Assembly (NCBI RefSeq): GCF_004103715.1
Contig: NZ_CP035282.1
Location: 2,346,673-2,410,672, forward strand
DNA length: 64,000 nt
Direction: 5' to 3'
Origin: Acidilutibacter cellobiosedens
Lineage (GTDB): Bacteria; Bacillota; Clostridia; Tissierellales; Acidilutibacteraceae
The notes beneath the pieces are model-generated. The model had not been told where the DNA came from, did not search any database, and was given only the letters and a program-made list of their open reading frames with translations. This document shows, piece after piece, positions 53,318-61,144 of this stretch (positions are counted from its first letter, which is position 1; each line of letters opens with the position of its first letter). The position numbers and the translations under genes were made by a program.

Positions 53318-54925
53318 TTATTTCGAAATTATACCGTTGAGGATCTCAATTTTTTTATTATAAGAATTGAAATGGGAAGACCGAATGTGACTGATAACTA
53401 TAAACCCCGAATCCTTCAGCTTCAATAAAGCACCGTCGATCCCTTCAACAATGTCAGAATCCAAATCCGCAAAGGGTTCATCGAGAACAATCAAATCGGG
53501 ATCTTTTACAATTGCTCTTGCAACCCCTATTCTTCTTTTCTCCCCTCCGGAAATATTTGTTCCGTTTTCCGTAATAACAGTATTCAATCCGGCAGGCAAT
53601 TCGGAAATAAACTTGTTAAGGCCCGACAATTCAATTGCCTTATTGAGCTTCTCCTGTTCACACTTAGAAAACATTGTAATATTATTTAAAACCGTATCCT
53701 CAAACAGGAAGATATCCTGAGGGACATATTGAATCCTGCCGTAATAATCATCTGTTTGAATACCCGAAATGGAATCTCCGTTAATCAATATTTCCCCTGA
53801 ATCGGGAGAAATATATCCGATTAAGAGCTTGACTATTGTTGATTTTCCCGACCCGGAAAGCCCATAGATAAAATAGCTCAAGGAGGTATTGAAAGTATAG
53901 GTAAAATTTTTGATTATCTCCTTGCCTCCGGCATCATATTGAACATTTTTAAATTCAATGCTTTTTACCCTGTCCCTAAGTTTTTTCTTTTCAGTAACAT
54001 CATTTTTTACTCCGAATTTTGCGATTATTCTCTTTAGAATCGAATACCCTCCCTTTAATCTCGGAATTGAAACTGTTACCATTACCGTAGGGGATATGAT
54101 TTTGTCGGAGGAGTTCGAAATTATGATAATCGTTCCTATTGTAATCAAACCGATCTTATACATATAAAGTGACATGACAAGGAGTACTGAAAAGCTCAAA
54201 ATGTATATGAGCTGATGTATAGCTGATATGTATGTTAGGAATTTGTCTATTTCATAGCCCTTATCCTGAACGTTTTTATTGACGGTTTCGAAGTCGGATT
54301 TAACCCTTGAAAATAAGTTGTTATTTTTGATGATCGTATAACCTGAAAGTATTTCTTTGACGTAAGAGGTATATTGGCCAAATATCTCGCTTTTTTCACC
54401 ATATTTCTCTTGAAGGAATGATGCTGTTTTTATTATATAAACGGAAATTCCGACGGATATAAACAAAATCGCAATCAAAAATCTATAATCAATCTTCATA
54501 AGAATTACAATCCCCAATACAAAATTTGAAATATGATAAATCATATCAAGAAGATTTCCGCAAAAATCTGATTCTACGGCAGCCATATCGTTTGTAAAAT
54601 TGGATAAAAACTTTCCTATACCGGCTTCTTTTAAGCTGAAGGAATCGGATTCTAAGATCATATTCAGATAACCGGACTTTAAGAATTTCATTGTATTTTT
54701 CTTCACATTCAGCTTGAAGTAATCAGCAGCCATGGAAATTATCAGCAACATAATCTCCAACAGGAGAAAATTTCTAACCGTCTTGAGTACCCTTGAGCTT
54801 CTGCTAATCAAAAAATCAACGGAATCCCCCATGAAAAGTAATGCTTTGTATTTAACTATATTGAGGATTAAAATAAAAATAATATAAATGACAAGGAATA
54901 AAATTATCCTTTTCTTATTTTTCAT
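53318..54925 (-). CDS. ABC exporter half-transporter, subunit 2
   Basis: A 535-residue fusion of a six-helix membrane domain (about residues 1-310) and an ATPase. Walker A is GLSGSGKST, the signature ISGGEKRRIGVARA, Walker B LIVLDEPFADLD with the catalytic Glu, and the switch His in VISHIRSSH. It overlaps the partner gene by 11 bases, so the two are made as a heterodimer. The start ATG at 54925 follows GGAGGAATAG. The substrate is unknown. Confidence 0.88.
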   Translation of the reverse strand: MKNKKRIILFLVIYIIFILILNIVKYKALLFMGDSVDFLISRSSRVLKTVRNFLLLEIMLLIISMAADYFKLNVKKNTMKFLKSGYLNMILESDSFSLKEAGIGKFLSNFTNDMAAVESDFCGNLLDMIYHISNFVLGIVILMKIDYRFLIAILFISVGISVYIIKTASFLQEKYGEKSEIFGQYTSYVKEILSGYTIIKNNNLFSRVKSDFETVNKNVQDKGYEIDKFLTYISAIHQLIYILSFSVLLVMSLYMYKIGLITIGTIIIISNSSDKIISPTVMVTVSIPRLKGGYSILKRIIAKFGVKNDVTEKKKLRDRVKSIEFKNVQYDAGGKEIIKNFTYTFNTSLSYFIYGLSGSGKSTIVKLLIGYISPDSGEILINGDSISGIQTDDYYGRIQYVPQDIFLFEDTVLNNITMFSKCEQEKLNKAIELSGLNKFISELPAGLNTVITENGTNISGGEKRRIGVARAIVKDPDLIVLDEPFADLDSDIVEGIDGALLKLKDSGFIVISHIRSSHFNSYNKKIEILNGIISK

Positions 54926-56531
54926 CTCTATTCCTCCAATATGAAGCCGAATCCATAAGCCGTATTTTCCCATCAACAATTTGAATTACATAATCATATT
55001 TAATGTGAATATCCTTTATAAGTTTATGGGTTGCATTTATTACGGTAAAATCTCCCGACAGAATAATATCCTCTATTCTTCTTGAGTTCTCCTCATCAAG
55101 GCCTTTTGTCATTTCATCAAGGAGAATCAATTTCGGTTCTTTTATCAATTCTCTTGCCAGTGAGACCTTCTCTTTTTCTCCTCCTGATAAGGTTAAATAC
55201 GGATTATTGTCCGAAGTGATTTTTTCTATACCCATCAATCGGATGATTTTCTGATACAGCTCCTCACTTTCGGCTTTATAGAGCTTAATATTATTTTCAA
55301 CGGTATCGTTGAATAAAAATACATCTTGGGTGAGAAAGGATACGTTTTCAAAATATTTTTTGAGGCTTATTTTCCTTATATCACAGCCGTCATACTTGAT
55401 TTCACCTGAAAAAGATTTATTCATACCGGATATGCACTTTAAAAATGTGGATTTCCCCGAACCGCTTTTCCCCAGAAGAAGGTATTTCTTTCCCCTTTCA
55501 ATTTCAAAATCGGAGGACTGTAATATTTTTCTGCTGTCGTAAGCAAATGAAAAATCCTTGATTTCAATTTCCTTCTCAAATCTGAAATCCCTTCCGATAT
55601 CATAATCATCTGCTGTTTTTTCTGAAATATATCCGTCTAAAATGTCATATGCAGCCTTCATTCTGTTGTATGAAAAACCTATTTCGGAAATTGACGAAAA
55701 CATTGAAATTGAAAAGGGTAAAACTATAGACAAAAGTTTTGAACTGATTTCTAAGTCAAAATACATTATCCCAATATAGAATATAATAATCGGAGTGACA
55801 ATACTGAAAAACTCTTTGCCAATCCTTAGGATAGAATAGAGAAATTGTTGATTAAACTTGACTTTCTCATTAAGTTCCACATTCCAATTAATCCTGTCAG
55901 CATAAGCTTTCTCAACAAGATTCATCTTCAATTCCTGAAGTCCGCCTAAAAAATCGGAGAAGATTTTCATAAGCTTTGAGTTTGTCTTATTTACTCCTAA
56001 CTGTAATTCTTTTGTATATTTTCTTAAGAAGAAGGTAAAGACTAAAAAAAGCATACTCGCTGAGAACAAACCCAATGCGATTTTTCTGTTATTTATAAAA
56101 ATTATTCCGAATGAAAAGATGTAAACAAGAATTGCTGAAATGTTTTCAAGCAGCACGGGAAAAAAATTGCTTTCAAATTGAGAAATGTCGTTAGTAAGCC
56201 TTGACAGGTATTCGGAAGTTAGATGTTCGAAATATTCTTTATAACTCTTATGTAAAACGCTTTCAAAAATTTTCTTTCGAATTTCACTTAACGCATCACG
56301 AATGAAACCGATCCTGAAAATCCTTGAAATAAGATAAAGTATCGGATTCAAAATACTTATTGTGATTAAAATAAAAAGAACCGCCTTCAAGCTCAATTGT
56401 GAAGCAGGCGAAACAGCATAAAGTACGACGGTAAAGATCAACTGCAAAAGAATCGTAGTTACTGCGGAAAAAACAATTCCGATAAAAAATTTGATAATTC
56501 CTTTCTTGTCGCCGAATAGAATATCTCTCAT
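54915..56531 (-). CDS. ABC exporter half-transporter, subunit 1
   Basis: A 538-residue type IV ABC exporter subunit: membrane domain to about residue 310, then an ATPase with Walker A GKSGSGKST, signature LSGGEKEKVSLARE, Walker B LILLDEMTKGLD and NATHKL. Both NBDs keep the catalytic Glu, so neither site looks degenerate. There is no N-terminal peptidase domain. Bacteriocin, peptide or lipid export are all possible. GGGGGAG lies about 11 bases ahead of the ATG. Confidence 0.87.
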   Translation of the reverse strand: MRDILFGDKKGIIKFFIGIVFSAVTTILLQLIFTVVLYAVSPASQLSLKAVLFILITISILNPILYLISRIFRIGFIRDALSEIRKKIFESVLHKSYKEYFEHLTSEYLSRLTNDISQFESNFFPVLLENISAILVYIFSFGIIFINNRKIALGLFSASMLFLVFTFFLRKYTKELQLGVNKTNSKLMKIFSDFLGGLQELKMNLVEKAYADRINWNVELNEKVKFNQQFLYSILRIGKEFFSIVTPIIIFYIGIMYFDLEISSKLLSIVLPFSISMFSSISEIGFSYNRMKAAYDILDGYISEKTADDYDIGRDFRFEKEIEIKDFSFAYDSRKILQSSDFEIERGKKYLLLGKSGSGKSTFLKCISGMNKSFSGEIKYDGCDIRKISLKKYFENVSFLTQDVFLFNDTVENNIKLYKAESEELYQKIIRLMGIEKITSDNNPYLTLSGGEKEKVSLARELIKEPKLILLDEMTKGLDEENSRRIEDIILSGDFTVINATHKLIKDIHIKYDYVIQIVDGKIRLMDSASYWRNRDEK

Positions 56532-56627
56532 ATATCCATGTTCTCCCCCTTTGATTTAAACTCAAATCTGACAAGCTTAATTTTCTATCAGCATCTTCGA
56601 ATACCTGTCCTCGAACTCTTCAATCAA

Positions 56628-56657
56628 ATTATATACTAAGTTAACATCATATTCCAA
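56628..56657 (-). promoter_or_regulatory. Possible promoter of the ABC exporter operon
   Basis: On the minus strand TTGGAA (56657-56652), an 18-bp spacer, TATAAT (56633-56628), about 90 bases upstream of the first ABC gene. Confidence 0.5.
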
Positions 56658-56690
56658 GTAATATTAAATAAATTTTTTATGTTAAACCGC

Positions 56691-56775
56691 CTTTAATAAA
56701 TTAAGAAGGCCTTTTTTGAAACCCACGTTGTGGGAAATACATTTAAGAAAATTATGATTTTCCTATGAGTTATAA
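56691..56775 (+). repeat. Dispersed intergenic repeat, copy B
   Basis: AATAAATTAAGAAGGCCTTT, then TTTTGAAACCCACG and AAATTATGATTTTCC align with copy A at roughly 70-75% identity by eye over about 82 bp, in the same orientation. It lies between the holin-like gene and the ABC exporter. Confidence 0.6.
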
Positions 56776-56802
56776 AAAAAGGCCAGGAATTAATCCTGAC
56801 CA
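56774..56802 (-). terminator. Terminator of the holin/amidase unit
   Basis: On the minus strand GGTCAGGA-TTAA-TTCCTGGCC followed by seven T, about 55 bases after the holin-like stop. Confidence 0.85.
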
Positions 56803-56856
56803 ATTTTTCTCGTCTTTCGGCTATATAACTTATTTCTTATATTAAAATTTTATATT

Positions 56857-57153
56857 CTACTTCACTCTTGTCTTTTCTGATTTCGGATCTGTTATAATCT
56901 CATAGGTTCCCATAGACGATACAGAAATAATGACAGCATTTATTATTGTCAGAACAACTCCTTGAATCCCCTGTCCCGTTCTTGCAAATACAAAGGCAAG
57001 TACAAGGGCAATCAAGAAAGTATAAAGTCTTACAAAAGCATCTCCAAATTTATTTTTGATTATTGATTTTGAGAACTGAACTATTAAAGTTACCGCCGCT
57101 ACTAGACCGGCAAAGGTCCCCAAAGTCTCTAAAGTCATAAAATCATTATACAT
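56857..57153 (-). CDS. Holin-like small membrane protein
   Basis: A 98-residue protein with two to three predicted helices (about residues 8-30, 40-62, 65-80) and a charged C-terminus. It is immediately downstream of a peptidoglycan amidase (about 50 bases), the order of a phage holin-endolysin cassette, and GCAGGAGGG precedes the ATG. I cannot name its holin family from the sequence alone. Confidence 0.65.
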   Translation of the reverse strand: MYNDFMTLETLGTFAGLVAAVTLIVQFSKSIIKNKFGDAFVRLYTFLIALVLAFVFARTGQGIQGVVLTIINAVIISVSSMGTYEIITDPKSEKTRVK

Positions 57154-57204
57154 ATTTATTTCCCTCCTGCAATCTAAAACATAGGCTCTTAATCAGCACT
57201 CATT

Positions 57205-57960
57205 TTATGATACTACTATAGCATCATAGCCTTTACTTCTTAACTCTGCTGCTAAATTATCCGCATTTTCTCTTATGTTAAATGCCCCCACCTGTACTTT
57301 ATATAATCCTCCCACATAAACTACTATAGCATCGTATCCTTTTTCCTGAAGCTCAGCGGCAAGATTATCTGCATTTGATTTTATTGCAAAAGCCCCTACC
57401 TGCACTTTATAAAGAGTCGTTCCTCTGTAGGGTATCCCCAAATTTTTCAGTATACCCTTTGCTATGGCTAATGCCAATTCATCCTGTCTGTTTTTTAATA
57501 TATTGGCATCCTGGGCGTTTGTTATAAACGCTGTTTCTATCAGAGTCGCCGGCATATTTGTCAGCCTTAGAACCGCAAAATTGGCTGTTTTCATCCCTCT
57601 GTCCACAGTATATACCCCTTCTGAAATTATACTGTCGTGTACATCTTTCGATAATTTTCCCCCTGAAGTACTTCCAGGATAGCTGTAAGTTTCCATTCCC
57701 TTAGCCGAAGAATCCGTAAAAGCATTGCAGTGAACAGAGACAAATACATTTGCTCCAAAGTTGTTTGCCAGCGAAGCTCTATCCTCTAATTCCACGAATA
57801 TATCTGTAGTCCTTGAATAACCTACATTTATATCATGATTCTTTAATATATCCCCTATTTTTAACGTCACCGGCAGTGTTATATTTTTTTCTTGTATTCC
57901 GTTTCCTCCGGCTCCAGGATCTCTGCCTCCATGACCTGCATCCAAAAATACTTTTGCCAT
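57205..57960 (-). CDS. N-acetylmuramoyl-L-alanine amidase with two SPOR repeats
   Basis: A 251-residue cell wall hydrolase. Residues 1-175 are a zinc Amidase_3 domain (DAGHGGRDPGAGG, SVHCNAFTD, LIETAFITN), which cuts the bond between muramic acid and L-alanine. Residues 180-251 hold two almost identical SPOR repeats (LYKVQVGAF, then NADNLAAEL and KGYDAIVV) that bind denuded glycan. There is no signal peptide, as expected for holin-dependent or mother-cell lysis enzymes such as CwlC. Confidence 0.92.
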   Translation of the reverse strand: MAKVFLDAGHGGRDPGAGGNGIQEKNITLPVTLKIGDILKNHDINVGYSRTTDIFVELEDRASLANNFGANVFVSVHCNAFTDSSAKGMETYSYPGSTSGGKLSKDVHDSIISEGVYTVDRGMKTANFAVLRLTNMPATLIETAFITNAQDANILKNRQDELALAIAKGILKNLGIPYRGTTLYKVQVGAFAIKSNADNLAAELQEKGYDAIVVYVGGLYKVQVGAFNIRENADNLAAELRSKGYDAIVVS

Positions 57961-58353
57961 AATAAATCCCCCTTGTACAATATAGTTATAATCAAATTAC
58001 AGTTTTCCACTGTAATAATTATCAATTTCTTAAATAATAATATAGTCTTCTTTTCTAATCATTAAATACATTTCTTTGGCTTCTCACCCTAGCCATAAAG
58101 CCAGTTTAATTTGGCCTGAACCATGAACAATATTGTATAATTAATTTATGGATTTGGAGGTTGATGCAATTCCTCCTAGGACGCCTTTATGCGACTACCT
58201 GTAAAAAAGAGTATCTATCCATTCTCATAAGATTACATTATTTGGCTGGTTGAGGCCAGTTAACACTGGTTCCTCGTGTCACATGCAAGGTTGTGTACTT
58301 ATTTGAGAAGGAATGGATTTCTAAATCCAAATACTTTATTTAGGAGGTTTCTT
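57961..58353 (+). other. Intergenic region holding the left end of the IS110 element
   Basis: 393 bases. The left part (to about 58080) probably carries the promoter of the divergent amidase gene; the right part is the non-coding left end of the insertion sequence. The exact element boundary cannot be fixed because IS110 elements lack terminal inverted repeats. Confidence 0.5.
58136..58353 (+). ncRNA. Candidate IS110 bridge RNA region
   Basis: Between a TATAAT box (58136-58141) and the transposase start the sequence is non-coding and rich in pairing. Examples: GGAGG/CCTCC around an 11-base loop near 58155, CGC/GCG inside AGG/CCT near 58178, and GAGG-CCAG/CTGG-TT-CCTC near 58252-58275. IS110-family elements are known to encode a guide (bridge) RNA in their non-coding end that specifies target and donor DNA. 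Position fits; the loops that pair with the DNA cannot be assigned without the element ends. Confidence 0.4.
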
Positions 58354-59643
58354 ATGGATTATCCACCTGTAGCTGGAATTGATGTTGGTAAAAATTTTAG
58401 TGAGATGTGTATTTTGTCCCCTAATAATGAGATTTATCATCGTATTAAGATCTATCATGATTCAATTGACAGTATTAAAGAGGCTATAGGTCTATTGCAA
58501 AAAGCAGAAAAGGATTTTGCAATTAGGCCTGTCGTAGTCTTAGAATCCACTGGGCACTATCACAAAATCCTCTTCCACTATCTTTCTGATTCTGGATTTG
58601 AGGTCTCTATCATAAACCCCATCCAATCTGATTCTATCAAAAATATTGGAATAAGGAAAGTAAAAAATGATAAATTTGATGCCCATAAGATTGCATTGCT
58701 TTATAGGTTTTCTTTTATTAAGACTACTGTTGTTCCTGATGATGTTATTGACTGCCTTAAAAGCCTTTGTCGCCAATATTACAAGTTAGGTGATGAACTT
58801 ACTACTTACAAGAATAGGCTTATTGGCATTATTGATCAAGTAATGCTAAACTTTACAGATGTCTTCCAAAATGTATATTCAAACACTGCCTTAGCAGTAC
58901 TTGATAGGTATCCTTCACCTAAGCAAATTCTAAAGGCTAACAAACAAACATTAATATCACTTATTGAAAAAACTTCTAAAAAAGGTTTAGCGTGGTCCAC
59001 TGAAAAATATGAACTTTTGGTTTTAAAAGCTAAGGAATTTAAAGATTTAAGCATCAATAACCCTGGAAATCTAGCCATTCTCAAAGTTAATATTTCCATG
59101 GTAAGAACCTTACAAGATGCCCAAAAAGACATACTTGACGCAATTAATGAAATTATTTTAGCAGATTCTTTAGAAGATAATCCTGTATTGGCACCTATTA
59201 TTAATCTGCTATGCAGTATTCCTGGTATCGGGATACTAACTGCTGCCACGATACTTGCTGAGGTTGGTGATTTTTCTGCATTTTCTAGCCCCAATAAACT
59301 TGTAGCTTTCTTTGGAATTGACCCCTCTGTTAATCAATCGGGTGAATTCACCGGAACCCGTAACAAAATGTCTAAAAGGGGCTCTAGATTGCTTCGTAGG
59401 GTCATCTTTACAACTGCTTTAGCCAATATTCGAAGTAAGAGAAATGGTGACAAAACTAATCCAGTGCTCTATGAGTTCTACCAAAAAAAGTGTACAAACA
59501 AGCCCAAAAAGGTTGCATTAGGTGCTGTAATGAGAAAATTAGTAAATATTATATTCGCCGTCATGAGAGACAAAAAGCCTTTTGAGCTAAGAACCCCAGA
59601 AGAGCATGAGGAACTACTTCTTACTAGGTCTTCAGTAGCCTAA
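58354..59643 (+). CDS. IS110-family transposase (DEDD recombinase)
   Basis: A 429-residue recombinase. The RuvC-like domain has Asp10 (GIDVGKN), Glu64 (VLESTGH), Asp106 and Asp109 (KNDKFDAHK). The C-terminal Transposase_20 domain begins SIPGIGILTAATILAEVGDF and carries the reactive Ser near residue 344 (KRGSRLLRR). It looks full length and intact. The ATG at 58354 follows AGGAGG; an in-frame start 26 codons upstream lies in the structured leader. Confidence 0.95.
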   Translation: MDYPPVAGIDVGKNFSEMCILSPNNEIYHRIKIYHDSIDSIKEAIGLLQKAEKDFAIRPVVVLESTGHYHKILFHYLSDSGFEVSIINPIQSDSIKNIGIRKVKNDKFDAHKIALLYRFSFIKTTVVPDDVIDCLKSLCRQYYKLGDELTTYKNRLIGIIDQVMLNFTDVFQNVYSNTALAVLDRYPSPKQILKANKQTLISLIEKTSKKGLAWSTEKYELLVLKAKEFKDLSINNPGNLAILKVNISMVRTLQDAQKDILDAINEIILADSLEDNPVLAPIINLLCSIPGIGILTAATILAEVGDFSAFSSPNKLVAFFGIDPSVNQSGEFTGTRNKMSKRGSRLLRRVIFTTALANIRSKRNGDKTNPVLYEFYQKKCTNKPKKVALGAVMRKLVNIIFAVMRDKKPFELRTPEEHEELLLTRSSVA

Positions 59644-60053
59644 TGATCTGTATTTAATGTTTAGTTTTCAAAGAACAATTTTAAATAACAGCTTCGTTTT
59701 TTAAACCAATAATCATTGGTTTATTAGGTGTGCATTTTTTTATTATTAATTTTTCAAAAAATATTTAATATTATTTTGCTAAAATCTATTGACTTTAATT
59801 AGCTGGTCTTTTTTATTTCAGGATTATTTTACCCTGTAATATATAAATAGATATTAAAATCAAATTTTACTATTCTTAATTTAAAATTTTTTTATAAAAT
59901 ATAAGAAAATTTAATTTATCTTAATAAAAATTTAGCCTTAAATAAATTTCAAAAAGGCTTCCTTAACGTATTCTGCTTTAATGGAAGCCCTTTCGATTTA
60001 TAGTCAATATAGATTAATTTAATCAAAGATTATAAAATTCCTTTAGTTTTCCT
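59644..60053. other. Intergenic region downstream of the IS110 transposase
   Basis: 410 bases, very A+T-rich. It holds the unplaced right end of the insertion sequence, a perfect AAACCAAT/ATTGGTTT hairpin (59703-59722) and repeat copy D. No gene is seen. Confidence 0.6.
59890..59998 (-). repeat. Dispersed intergenic repeat, copy D
   Basis: Read on the minus strand: AAAGGGCTTCCATTAAA, then GTTAAGGAAGCCTTTTTGAA, then ATTAAGATAAATTAA and a TTTATAAA end. This aligns with copy A over about 105 bp including the hairpin and tail, in opposite orientation on the chromosome. It is the second nearly full-length copy. Confidence 0.65.
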
Positions 60054-60281
60054 TTATTTATTTTTTAATTCATCCTTTATACAGGTAACATCATTTTGAA
60101 TGTCTTCCACTATTCCGAATTTCTGAGATAACTCCTTTATAATATCCTGATTTTCCTTTATGGTCTCCTGATACTTGCTCTCCCTCTTTTTACTGTCATA
60201 CAGTACATATAAAAAGAGAAACACAAATAATGCAGACCAAATACCGTTACCTGCTGCTAATTTGAAAAGCTGCTGTTCCAA
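60054..60281 (-). CDS. BhlA/UviB family holin-like peptide
   Basis: A 75-residue peptide: one membrane helix (about residues 14-30, WSALFVFLFLYVLYD) followed by a basic SKKRESKYQ and a coiled-coil tail. This is the layout of BhlA/UviB holin-like proteins linked to phages and bacteriocin release. The start is TTG behind GGAGGTGGCAG. That ribosome binding site is part of a 17-bp sequence repeated beyond the hicAB genes. Confidence 0.8.
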   Translation of the reverse strand: MEQQLFKLAAGNGIWSALFVFLFLYVLYDSKKRESKYQETIKENQDIIKELSQKFGIVEDIQNDVTCIKDELKNK

Positions 60282-60282
60282 T

Positions 60283-60299
60283 CTGCCACCTCCAAAATT
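60283..60299 (+). repeat. Direct repeat, left copy, flanking hicAB
   Basis: CTGCCACCTCCAAAATT, identical to 61044-61060, with similar A+T sequence continuing for about 8 bases. It contains the bhlA ribosome binding site on the minus strand. Confidence 0.7.
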
Positions 60300-60324
60300 A
60301 ATTTAAATAATTTATAAATTCTTC

Positions 60325-60353
60325 TTTACATACGTGTTAATACGTGCTATAAT
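60325..60353 (+). promoter_or_regulatory. Promoter and probable operator of hicAB
   Basis: TTTACA (60325-60330), a 17-bp spacer, TATAAT (60348-60353). The spacer contains a repeated TACGTG (TACGTG-TTAA-TACGTG) that also reads as a partial dyad, a likely HicB binding site for autoregulation. Confidence 0.7.
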
Positions 60354-60377
60354 ATTTATAGAGAGTGAGGGAAGATA

Positions 60378-60560
60378 ATGAAAACAAGTGAATTGTTAAA
60401 ACTACTTAAAAGTAATGGAATTCGTCTTTATCGTCATGGGAAGAAGCATGATATTTATTATAGTCCCATAACTGATAAGACCTTCCCGGTGCCAAGGCAT
60501 AACACCGAAGTTGCCGGCGGCACTCTCAAAAGCATTTTAAAAGATGCAGGGTTGAAATAA
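60378..60560 (+). CDS. hicA: HicA toxin (mRNA interferase)
   Basis: A 60-residue double-stranded-RNA-binding-fold toxin. The catalytic His lies in YRHGKKHDIY (residues 18-27), and VPRHNTEVAGGTLKSILKDA is the family C-terminus. HicA cleaves mRNA and is blocked by HicB. The toxin-first gene order and a 44-base gap to hicB are typical. GTGAGGG precedes the ATG. Confidence 0.94.
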   Translation: MKTSELLKLLKSNGIRLYRHGKKHDIYYSPITDKTFPVPRHNTEVAGGTLKSILKDAGLK

Positions 60561-60604
60561 TCCTGCATCTAAATGAAAATAATACACTTAAGGAGGTGTA
60601 TCAT

Positions 60605-61009
60605 ATGTCTAAATATTTATTTCCGGCAATATTTACCCCTGAATCAAATGGAAGTTATTCTGTAAACTTCCCTGATATTGAAGGTTGCTATACTCAAGGA
60701 AATAATTTAAAAGAAGCTTATGAAATGGCAGAAGATGTATTGTGCCTTTGTCTATATGATATGGAAGAAACTAATAAACCAATTCCCTCACCTTCCAATC
60801 CAAAGGATATTGTAAAAGATGATAACTCCTTTGTAGCAATAATCGGAGTTGATACTCTTGAATACCGTATGTTTTACGATAATAAAGCAGTTAAAAAAAC
60901 TCTTACAATTCCGCAATGGTTAAATACCATGGCTGAACGTGAAGGCGTAAACTTCTCCTATGTTTTACAATCAGCTTTAAAAAAACAACTCGGTATAACA
61001 GATAGATAA
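60605..61009 (+). CDS. hicB: HicB antitoxin
   Basis: A 134-residue antitoxin. The partial RNase H-like domain binds HicA (YLFPAIFTPESNGSYSVNFPD with internal EGCYTQG), and a C-terminal ribbon-helix-helix (KKTLTIPQWLNTMAER) binds the operator. The ATG at 60605 follows AAGGAGG; a GTG three codons earlier is within it. It ends directly at a strong terminator. Confidence 0.93.
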   Translation: MSKYLFPAIFTPESNGSYSVNFPDIEGCYTQGNNLKEAYEMAEDVLCLCLYDMEETNKPIPSPSNPKDIVKDDNSFVAIIGVDTLEYRMFYDNKAVKKTLTIPQWLNTMAEREGVNFSYVLQSALKKQLGITDR

Positions 61010-61034
61010 GAGGTCCAACAAAGACCTCTTTTTT
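61009..61034 (+). terminator. Intrinsic terminator of hicAB
   Basis: AGAGGTC and GACCTCT pair around a 7-base loop, followed by six T. It starts at the last base of hicB. Confidence 0.88.
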
Positions 61035-61043
61035 CTATCTTAG

Positions 61044-61060
61044 CTGCCACCTCCAAAATT
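61044..61060 (+). repeat. Direct repeat, right copy, flanking hicAB
   Basis: Identical 17-bp copy of 60283-60299. On the minus strand it reads as a strong ribosome binding site (GGAGGTGG) with no gene behind it. Confidence 0.7.
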
Positions 61061-61144
61061 GCATTAAAAAAGAACCTACCTGAGTAAGTTTTCTTTGAAA
61101 AATTTCAGATAATATAAAAAGCAGCCAAAGCCGCATATAATTAA

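Larger units (their letters stand above)
56532..56856. other. Intergenic region between ABC exporter and holin-like gene
   Basis: 325 bases holding, from right to left, the holin terminator, repeat copy B and a possible promoter of the ABC operon. On the minus strand a short 28-codon open frame (56577-56663) is present but overlaps that promoter. No other gene seen. Confidence 0.6.
58136..59643 (+). mobile_element. IS110-family insertion sequence (core)
   Basis: Structured non-coding left end plus an intact transposase gene. No terminal inverted repeats are seen, as usual for this family. The right end lies somewhere after 59643, possibly around the AAACCAAT/ATTGGTTT hairpin at 59703-59722. 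It is inserted among phage-like lysis genes. Confidence 0.75.

Noticed and set aside
56296-56574. 92-codon frame overlapping the start of the first ABC gene
   Set aside because: It is an out-of-frame shadow on the same strand; the overlapping frame encodes a clear ABC transporter membrane domain.
56577-56663. 28-codon open frame before the ABC exporter, resembling the end of a PqqD-like protein
   Set aside because: It overlaps a plausible promoter, has only a weak TTG start, and is too short to support a family call.
59703-59722. Hairpin AAACCAAT/ATTGGTTT as terminator of the IS110 gene
   Set aside because: The T-run lies before rather than after the stem on the plus strand; it may instead belong to the element's right end.
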